This document shows, piece by piece, positions 30,826-40,002 of a stretch of 40,002 bases of DNA. A program made the position numbers and the translations under genes. The notes below the pieces were generated by a model. The model did no database searches and was not told where the DNA came from. It saw nothing but the letters and a program-made list of their open reading frames with translations. Each line of letters opens with the position of its first letter. Within the stretch, counting starts at the first letter, position 1. The DNA comes from Oppiella nova. Lineage: Eukaryota; Arthropoda; Arachnida; Sarcoptiformes; Oppiidae. The stretch is taken from the NCBI GenBank assembly GCA_905397405.1, contig CAJPVJ010000104.1:1-40002 (forward strand). Direction: 5' to 3'.

Positions 30826-31732
30826 TTTGTGGACAAGTACAGAGTATGTCCTGATAAAAATATTTTACATTTGATATTGTTGATATTAGTTATGTATAAT
30901 GCACAATTAATAATAAGAAATATTGTACAAATGTTGAAATTATTCAAATTTAAAATGAAATAAGTTTTATATGTAAGCTGTCATAATAAAATGCATATTT
31001 TGCATAATAATTTGTACTCATTTAATATTTACAAATTATAATAAAAGAAATATGTAATACTAATAGTAATAAGTGTAAAAATCAATTATAAGGAATAATA
31101 AGTTTTTACTAAATATTGGGAACATTTGTTTCAAAACAAAAAATAAATAATTCATCAATGCACAAATGTGAAACTAAAATATTTTATTTAATAAAACATT
31201 GAATGAGATTACTATCTACTAGTGGTCTCTGAATGAAGTGCCCATGATATAAATGCCACACCTTGGGCATGTGCCCAAATGCTTTACTTTTACTATCATA
31301 TGATGGATGGCAGCACAGTCGGAAACCCTTGTCCTACACACTATTTATCTCAAAACCTTATGTTTGAGTCATAAAATGAGACTATAATTGCCATCACAAC
31401 TCATTCTAACCTAATTCTTATCAAAATAAATAGAAACAAAAACAAATAAACGTATAACCAAATTGCCAAATTTTTCATATTTTTAATTTGCTATTTATTT
31501 AGCTATTAAAATTAAGAGCAATAAGTCCCGAACTTTATGCCATTAATAAGTGGAAAGCATTTTATATTTAAAACACATTTGAAACACTTTAAAATATAAA
31601 TATGAAATTTTTTTATGTGAAATATAAAAACAGAATTAAAGCATATATCTATTTTATATGTTACTAACATTTAAAATAAAAAGTATAAAACCAAAATATA
31701 AATTTTATTATATTTATTCGATTTATTAAAAT
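30826..31732. other. Intergenic DNA between array and tyrosinase
   Basis: AT-rich, no gene seen. A small 16-bp palindrome-like word, TTGGGCATGTGCCCAA, lies at 31263-31278 inside a slightly GC-richer patch (31210-31400). The tyrosinase promoter should lie near the right end. Confidence 0.4.
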
Positions 31733-33768
31733 ATGAACATACATATAAAAAGTATTTGGCTAATTTTAAACATTATATTGATTGCAAAAGTAACTCATAT
31801 TAAACCAAATATTGATTCTGAATATGGTAAACTAGATTATTTTTATTTCAATAATGTACCTCCTTTATACCTTTTCATATTACTATCATCCCAAATTATC
31901 TAGATCAGCATATAGACAAGTCAGCATGGCACCCGGAACCTGAATACCATTACCGACCCAAACCCAACCCATTGCTCCGGGATGACTGCGATCGTGACAT
32001 ATACTGCACGTGTCATGAAAGGACTCATTGGACTCAAGAGGAAGTGGATAACGCCAAGAGGTATATACAGCACCGGTGGTACTACGAGGCCAGTGTAAAA
32101 CCTCTGCGACCACCCTGTAAGTCAGTATACCTGCGCAAAAACTGGAAATGCTTGTCGCAGACTGAGCGTGCTAAGTTTGTCCGGGTGTTCCGTACCCTGT
32201 ATGAGAAGGGTGTAGTGCAAGCCTACGGGGAACTCCACTTTAAGTGGTGGAGTAACTGGCATAAAAGTCCCGAGTTTGTGCCATTGCATACGGCGTTACT
32301 ACTGTCGTTTGAAAGGGAAATGTGGAAGGTTGACCCCACTGTGTCGGGAATGCCGTACTGGGTGAGCTTGTTCATTTATACATTTGAAATAAGCAATTTT
32401 GATATGCGATATTAGACAATATTATTTAACATTTGCATGTCCTTGAGTGAAATGTCTTAATATTAATTGAGTGATAATGGGAGCAAGCTCCTTTTTAGAA
32501 TATAGCCACAGATTACGCTCAAATATGGAAGTCGTGCGTTTGGAAAGACCTGGGATGGGGTGGACTCTATAGGAACGGCTACTGCGTTAGAGATGGCACC
32601 GTATTTAGAAATCTAACGGCCGACTTTTCACCAAGGTGCGCTAAACGGAGTTGGCGTAAGGACGGCACCACGTGTCCCATATACACGCCCGAGCAAGATA
32701 CATCAACGATCCAGGTGTACACCGGTATATCTGATCTTTTAAATAGTTTGAGCAGTATACATTTAAATATACACCTGTGCATCGGGGGCTGGTATGGCGA
32801 TATGAGTGTCAATTACGCGCCGAATGAGTAAGCATAATTTGTAATTATAATAATTAAGGATGTTCATTAAGGGGAAGTTATTTTTGATACGTAGTTGATG
32901 TATTTTTATTTAGCATACCTATGGACCCAGTAATCAATATGTGCACTTCAACTATGCTTTCATACTAAAGTACTGTTTCATATTTAGCCACTCGTATAAA
33001 ACCGAAGTTGAAGCATTTTTTGTTTATTTAGTTCACATGTTATTTATATATAATTTCCCGAAATCTAATTATTGTCCACATTATCCATAATTAATTTATT
33101 AATAATATTTTAATCAATTATAAATATTACTAGTTACCTGTCTCCAATCTAGTGTAACATTTTGGATGATCCATAGCTTTGCCATATCGAGCGGACATAA
33201 GGCTCAAATGCAAGCCCCTATAGGTGCCATAGGGCTGACACCTGACGTAGCTTATAACGCACCTGGAAACCGGGTAATCGACCCTGTTACCGGTGAATGG
33301 AAGCAGGCTAACATATTCGACAAAATCACCTACTTCAATCGTACGGCAGTTGAATACTTTCAAATGGGCTATGGTGATCTATGTTACGTCTACGACAATT
33401 GGATCGACCCTATTAACAGGATCATGCGCAACGAACCCCCTGAACTGCCCCTGGCCTTACGACAATTACTGGCACAGGCGCCCAAGGAGTTGATAGCTAA
33501 ATATTTCCCCTTATTTGCATTGGGAGTGTTTGATTTCACCACCAACACTTTTGAGAATTTGGATACTAATTGCAACCCGGCGTGTAAACCGCAGCCATTT
33601 TTCCAGAGGTGGAACGACACGGAAAATGGTCGGCGCCTTAATATGCAGTATAGACATGACCTGGAGTTTGATATGCTAAACACCCTAAATGAAAAACAGC
33701 AATTTTTCTGGGATTTAAACCAAGAGTTAAATGCTGCTGGCTATTGTAACCCGGTAGTGAATACGTAA
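31733..33768 (+). CDS. Secreted tyrosinase-family type 3 copper protein (four exons)
   Basis: Exons are 31733-31826, 31904-32361, 32499-32827 and 33153-33768; phases 1, 0 and 2 fit and give 498 aa. A signal peptide (MNIHIKSIWLILNIILIAKV) precedes a cysteine-rich stretch (CDRDIYCTC, about 60-68). CuA histidines are H143, H151 and H160 (LHFKWWSNWH, VPLH), followed by FEREMW and MPYW. CuB histidines are H272, H276 (IHLNIHLCIGGW) and H301 (FWMIHSF). All six copper ligands are present, so oxidation of phenols to quinones (melanin or cuticle chemistry) is plausible. The usual HH of CuB is IH, and PYWDW reads PYWN at the exon join. This is the tyrosinase family of nematodes and molluscs, not the arthropod hemocyanin/prophenoloxidase family. 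Confidence 0.88.
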
Positions 33769-35256
33769 TTTATGATTGATAATAAGTTGCTTATTTGTAT
33801 CTATTTAAATTATCAAGATTTTATTAACATTATAATTTTTATATGTATAACAATCATACAATAATAATAAAATAGATTTATTTATTTGATATAAGAAACT
33901 GCAATATTTTTAAAAAATAAAAACTTTATATCTATTTTTATTATAAAACTAATCTTGGCACAATAATGAGTTGATCAAGTTTTTTATTCTAAAAAATTGA
34001 ATTTGTGATTTTTTGCGTCAAAAAACTACATAATTAAAATTATTTTATAATAACATTTTTAATGATTTATATAAATTTAAAACAATTAAAATTAATTTAT
34101 CGATTATATCCTATATTATAAAAATGTTTAAACTGTAAAATTATACATTCCAAAGTTTGACCAACATATTTTTTGTAATATTAACATGGTGGTCTAAGTC
34201 TAAGTTTTGTATCTTATTTTTTGATTTGAAACCCGATGATATTTCGTACTATAGTCCCATTCGGATGAACATTGAAAACAACATTATTTACATAAAAATT
34301 GTTTCCAAAATCATCCGGAACACAACACACCCATTATCATAATATATAAATCAGGTGGGCGTGAAATAGGACTACAGACGAACAGGGTACTCTTTGTTTT
34401 CAATCCATGAGTGCAGGTATGAGACACTGATTAGTGTGTGTCCAACAGTTCACCCGTGGGTTTTTGAGCGGGTATTTGGATGGGGTTGGAATTATGTGCT
34501 TGCTCTTTTTCACACATAATTCTGGTATAATATGCATATATTAAACCATATTATGACCGAAACCCATGACTGTGTCGGCCATAACCCAGGTATCCTGGTA
34601 TGTACCCCAACTGTAAACTCTTCGGCACCGGTATTGCGGTTAATAACCATCATTAGTGGTGATGCGATTTTTAGCTTGAACATTTTGTAACGTGTTTTAA
34701 TTGAAATATGAATCACAATACAATTAGGTATTCAGATGGCTCCATTGAAAGTTAATAATTATCGACTAGTTCATAATAATTTGCCAACTGGTTGTACTTG
34801 ATGTAACACGTGTATTTTTATATAATTTTATTATTATATTATCAATGTAATAAATACATGTTCGTTCGTTCGTTCAAAATATTTTTGAACAAATGCTTAT
34901 AATAAGGAAATGCTCGGATAAATGTAATTGTTTAATCAGATACGACCAAGGTTACGCTGATAATATAGAGATCTTTTTTCTAGAAAATACTTTATAATAG
35001 CGCCTACAGTTTATTATGTTATTAAAACTATAATATATTATATTAAACACTCTATTGTGTATAAATTTTATGATGTGTAGTAATTGCATAATTAAATACT
35101 CTTTATTTATATTAATTTATTATAATTTAACACGACTATAATAGAGAAACAATAATAATTTTTAATTAATAATCTCAAATAGTGTAGTATAATAATAGTT
35201 CTTATATTATTTTGGTTTATCTAATCGTTAAGGATATTTACAAAGTATATAAATGC

Positions 35257-35303
<47 letters not shown>

Positions 35304-35552
35304 CTCACACACACAAAATAATAATAATGTCTACTATACAAATACCACTAAAATAACAATTTTATCTAACAGTTATTTTTACACATTTTTATAAATATAT
35401 TTTTATATATTTCTATTTGGCTATACAGTATATTAAAAGTTTTAAAATTAAATATTTTATACATAAAATATTTGAAAAGTAAACCATTAAATAAAAATAT
35501 AATATTGTAATATTATTATTTTAGATGTTTATAATAAAAGGGCGTGGCTAGT
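33769..35552. other. Intergenic DNA between tyrosinase and GPCR (convergent genes)
   Basis: Mostly AT-rich. Short GC-richer segments at 34150-34330 and 34360-34700 hold open frames of about 60 codons without recognisable domains. A (TTCG) word is repeated near 34860. A TC run lies at 35261-35299. I support no gene here. Confidence 0.4.
35261..35299. repeat. (TC)n microsatellite
   Basis: Pure TC run of about 39 bp followed by short CA repeats. Confidence 0.95.
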
Positions 35553-38500
35553 TTATTGAGTGGTCTTGTCCAATTCTTGCTGTTCAGTGAGCATTATACT
35601 GCTCCTTGGTATAATCTTATGTATTGTACGTTTGACATGCGTATGAACCTGGTCATATATAAATGCAAGCATAATTAATAATTAATTATGGAATTTTCCT
35701 AGTTAGATGTGCATGTTGCAATACTGATTGCCACACTTATTTCAGTAATTAATCTCAAATTTTCTCACGCACTTTTAATCTACCCTATTGTATATAAAGG
35801 TATTTTATATTATTATACAATCAATACTATACACTAAATATAAATTGAATTATTATTAGCATTAGCTTGGATGAGTGTGCTACACTTAGATTGTAACTAC
35901 AGTCTATCATAGATATACATTTAATATGCACTTTAAAGTACTCTAACTACATAATTAACAACTAATTATGCACTATATTGTTCATTGAATTTATCTATGA
36001 ATTGCTAACAATAACTGATAATTAATTTTATCATTAATATTGTAGCGTTTGAATCGAGTATTACCTCTCCATTAAGAAAGCAGAATATAGTGGTGACGAT
36101 CGCCCCCTGAAGTGCTTCGATCACTATCTGTATGTATTTGGCGACAAACACGCCGGTAGAGCACGACTCAAATGGGTCGACGTCCGCGATGTAGAAAGTG
36201 TACTGGATGCCAAACACTGGCAATAGGATCAGGGATGCCCGTAGACCAGCACGGAAATGGTCGGGCGATGAACGTAGTTTTGTCATTAAAACCCGCACCA
36301 CGTTGAATAGTAGCAGAGCGTTTAGCTAGTTTAAAAATTATTATGATTAGGAATATTTTAATTTTTTAATTTTAATAATTAATCAGTTTAATTTTTACAA
36401 TAACTATTGTATTTGATAGACTTATCAAAAATAACGGTAGATTTATGAAGCAAAATTATTTTTTGATATTTATTTTAAAATATTGAAATAGATTTATTAT
36501 AAATGTTACTAACTATCTATTTTTTTATTTTATAATATTTTACAGTTTTGAGACTATTAAGCAGCAAATTAATGATCCAGTAATTTAGGGAAATTACCTT
36601 TTTTTGACTTATTTTTAACATATTGTATTTTGGGAATAACATTATGTCAAATGGAAAATACCATCTAGCAATTTGAAAACTATTATTTATAAAAAATATT
36701 AATTATGGGTCAATATTTCGATCATTGACCATTCATTATTTCAATAGTAAAGGGACATTAAAAGGATTAAATTTTAGCAAATTATATATGGATCATTTAT
36801 TCTAGGGTTTACGTGTCTGGAGTATTTTACTCAATTTGCTACCTGAAACTGAAATTCCTATTATTTAGTATTAAATATGAATATACCTAAAACTAAATAA
36901 AAAATATTTTTCCATGTGAAATAATTGTTTTGTGATATTTTACTAATATAAAAATATTTCTCTAAGAAATATTTAATAATTAAGTTTATAATAAGCTAAA
37001 CATAATCGTGAAAGTAACAATTTTAAAAGATCTAGAATATTATTTATGTTCTAATATATTATTTATTTAGTGTTATTTATGTCTAATATTTATGTAAATA
37101 AATATGAATAATTGACTTACTACTATACAAGTAACAGGCAAAATGTCATAGATCAGTTCTGGGTAAAACATGGATCCAGTCCAGCAACGAGTATCATAGT
37201 CTTCGAGCGAGTGTACGATAATATAAAGTATCATCACTAGAACCGGTGCTCCCCATCCGAATAGATAGTAATATAGGAAATGTCTTTCCTCGGCAAAGCT
37301 CATTACAATACGCCGGTGCAGGTATGCCGCCTCATTTAGCATCCAGCAAAAATTTGTTATATGCGAGAATTTGTAAAATATGACTACCGCTTTGCACCAT
37401 ATGGGACTAGCACGTTTAATATTTAAGAATTTACAATATTGCTAATAAGACTTGATACTTAAAAACTTTCATAATCAGATACTTGACATTTAAATTGATT
37501 AATCCTGTGTATCTAAAAATTAATTTTAAAAATAAACTTACTTTTCATCAAGCACAGGATTCTTTGTGTAATGACTTTCCTTAATCAAATAATCGAGCGT
37601 GATGGAAAACACACAGTTCAATATGATCGAGAATATAAAATTCATATGAATCTGCATCCGTAATATTTTATATTGCTCATAAAACACAAACACCAACATG
37701 CCTATCACGCAACACACCAGGGAAAATATGAAAATTCCTATCGATGTTTGGACCTGTCTCAATTTTTCAGAAGCCTCAGGGATATAACAGTAGTTATAAT
37801 CGGTATCATCGTCCATGTAGGTACCATACTCTGGGTGATCATCATCAAATGGTAGCCATTTTGTGGTCCAGGTGCCATTAGGTAGGCAAATCTTGTTAGC
37901 GTATTCATTGGCACAATCTGTGGGGTGGTAGCCAAGGGATGTTTGAGACATAGGCGGGCACTTTTGGTACTGAACACTATCGGCAGGCGCTGAGTCCCAA
38001 CACATCCATCCGTCCCATTTAGCCGGACATCGGGGGCCTGTGTTTGACCGGTCGGTCGACGCCTGTATCTGCTTTTGGCAACACTTTTGGGCGTCTGAGC
38101 AACAGCTGAGGAATGTGTCCTGAAATTATTTATTAACATGGTCATTTAAAACACATTTATATGACCACATGGTCTCGCTTATGTAGTTACTATACTAACA
38201 GTTGCTATTTATGAAATTTTATAACATACTATTATTTATTAATTAATAATAATGGTTGTTTAAAATTAATTTATTTTTAGATAATGTTTACCTAGATAAT
38301 TACTAACTGTATTCGTTCTAAACACAAATAATCTATTTGTTTATAAAATAATAAAATAAATATGATAATAATGTAAAAATATACCTTGAAAAATTCACTG
38401 ACAAATTGTTGAAGGAATAGGTCATCATGCCAATTATCAATATCCAGGTCACTATAATTAAATCCTAAATTAATCCGGCGCCTATCGTGGCCCTCGCCAA

Positions 38501-38777
38501 ACAAAAAGTGAATCATAACATCAGGATAAAACGACAAATTCATGGCCGTGTTGACCATCGTATCGTTTTTCCAAGCTGTTTTAAGGTCGGCCATGTACCA
38601 ATAGCACCTAGCACACATGATGTTGGTGAAATTGTCCAAGTTATAAACGTCGAACTCCGTGCCATTTTCTCGGACATTATGGTGACAACTAAATGCTTGG
38701 CTTGAGTTAACACTAATCATCAAGCAAATTAAAATATATAACAAGTTAATGGCTAATTTTGGAATTAACTTAGCCAT
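35553..38777 (-). CDS. Class B (secretin family) neuropeptide GPCR, calcitonin/DH31/PTH-receptor-like (five exons)
   Basis: Exons are 38777-38385, 38119-37542, 37406-37121, 36325-36065 and 35648-35553; phases 0, 2, 0, 0; about 537 aa. The signal peptide ends near SSQA. A long cysteine-rich ectodomain follows, with CCSDAQKCC and the hormone-receptor signature CPAKWDGWMCW, then NGTWTTKW. TM1 starts near residue 256. TM3 has WCKAVV and FCWMLNEAAYLH, TM4 LFGWGAP, TM5/ICL3 FNVVRVLMTKLR, TM6 LILLPVFGIQY, TM7 QGAIVTTIFCFLNGE. The last exon is short: it completes NGEV and adds a helix-8-like HTHVKRTIHK and a 31-residue tail. Expected to bind a peptide hormone and signal through Gs. The ectodomain style and TM5-6 resemble calcitonin-, DH31- and PTH-type receptors; I cannot choose among them. 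Confidence 0.88.
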
Positions 38778-40002
38778 GATTAATTATATTTTAGCATATA
38801 ATTTGCTTAATCTAGTAATAAATAGGAATATAATTTTTAACATTCGTTATAATTAACAAAAACTAGTTGTTTTAATCGCATTTCAAACAATTCAGTAGAA
38901 AAACAAATAATTATTTTTTTTCGTTTGCAGTGATTCTCATGACTCGAGTATTGAAAACATTATTTGCAGACAATTGTAAAACACATTCAAAGGAAAAGCA
39001 TTACATATCTAATCGCTATGTGAGGAGGGAATGGGTTTTAAATCCATACTTGAGATGAGGTTTTATAAGAAAATAAATTTTTGTTTTTAAGTTAAAAAAT
39101 CAATATTTAATGTTCACTGACATAACCACCAATTTATGAACAAAATCATACATTGGTACTTAATTATTAATATTAAAAGTTTTCGGGAATTTACACACAA
39201 ATTGTATATATTGTATTTATTTACAAACAAATATGTTTTACACATAATTATATGTTTTGTCTGAATCATAAATAAATAAATATTATGAAAGCTTATTATG
39301 AAATTATTATTAATAATGAGCTGTTTATCAGAATACTATAGTGTATATTAGAGCACAGGTATGTTAATGATCCGGTTCAACTATTAAATATTACAAATAA
39401 TTAGATGTAAATATTAATACATGCTAGCTAAATATATTAACAAAACTGAAAATTATTTTTATACATGCTCATATCGGATTAACCTTGCTCCCATAAGTAT
39501 GTACCGGAATATTCATGGCAATGACATAAATCTAAAGTAACCTTGGTGTTCCATCTCAATTTTGGGCAAATGATTTACTGTTTTATTTTTTATAATAAAA
39601 CAATTAAAACGATAACCGATTAGATAATGAAGAAGTATTTGAATGATAACTCAAATGCCTATTACCTGTTATAATGGGTAACATTAGACTACCGCATGGC
39701 GTACCTCCAAGTGCTGCACAATAAGCCTTAAAATAGTTAGGATTAAGTGTTTAATGATGGGTCATGATGGGTTTGACAAAATTATTACCATTTTATTGTT
39801 ATGTTTAAGTAATATTTTTAGATTAGCATGATAAGTTTTTAAGTAAAAATAATTAACATTATATAAACTAAGTTTGATTGCAATTTTATTTTTATAATGT
39901 TGTGTAACTAAGTTAGATATTGAACTCCGATATTAACAGTTAATTTTATATTTTTATAAATATATTATATTTATATATTTCTATTTGTTTATACAGTATA
40001 TT
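38778..40002. other. 5' flank of the GPCR gene and AT-rich DNA to the window edge
   Basis: No gene seen. The last about 50 bp (from 39950) resemble 35383-35435 (both end CTATTTG, then TATACAGTATATT), a small dispersed repeat. The GPCR promoter should lie in the first few hundred bases. Confidence 0.4.

Noticed and set aside
32899-32960. Possible extra tyrosinase exon after TTTATTTAG
   Set aside because: It would insert IPMDPV and then run to a stop with no suitable donor. Direct joining of 32827 to 33153 keeps phase and yields the expected PND-x-x-FW-x-x-HSF motif.
34157-34716. Two frames of about 60-68 codons in the intergenic region after tyrosinase
   Set aside because: No domains, leader or consistent splice sites. 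Kept as unassigned, slightly GC-richer DNA.

Overview
The window is AT-rich nuclear DNA from an invertebrate animal. Genes are split by short introns with GT/AG borders (about 45 bp to 1.4 kb), and the gene families are metazoan: a class B GPCR, an ANKS1-type ankyrin protein start, and a secreted tyrosinase. There are no operons, bacterial ribosome sites or CRISPR arrays. My best guess is an arthropod, possibly an acariform (oribatid-like) mite. That guess rests on family resemblance remembered, not on a search.

Layout. 1-6229 (-): the first coding exon of an ANKS1-like gene (6126-6229); everything to its left reads as its long first intron. 8151-15162 (-): three tandem three-exon genes for short (305-320 aa) eIF2-alpha-kinase-like proteins. 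One looks catalytically normal but is broken in this assembly, one has an altered catalytic loop, and one has lost the DFG aspartate. A small opposite-strand ORF for a possible secreted cationic peptide (11957-12166) sits inside an intron of the middle kinase. 16417-30825 (+): a tandem array of eleven paralogous three-exon genes for small secreted six-cysteine glycoproteins, in three subfamilies that I name A (2 copies), B (6 copies, 2 of them pseudogenes) and C (3 copies). I recognise no named family. This array is the most interesting system in the window. 31733-33768 (+): a complete four-exon secreted tyrosinase of 498 aa. 35553-38777 (-): a complete five-exon class B (secretin family) GPCR of about 537 aa, including a 32-codon last exon.

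Mobile and repeated DNA. A hAT-like non-autonomous element lies at 19722-20616, with 58-bp terminal inverted repeats and an 8-bp target duplication. An empty paralogous site survives at 28107-28114. A truncated copy at 15847-16388 abuts the first array gene. A 49-bp inverted repeat forms a strong hairpin at 13529-13675. Several GA/TC/TG microsatellites are present.

Assembly quality. Five places carry 127-bp direct repeats separated by exactly one base, always A on the + strand: 821, 8714, 19943, 25561 and 25832. A sixth place has the same 128-bp offset with a shorter match, and one N lies between 36-bp repeats. I read these as unmerged overlaps of de Bruijn contigs (k about 127), not biology. 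They break kinase gene 1 and create a false extra exon in the array. Copy number and order between 19.9 and 26.1 kb should be treated as provisional.
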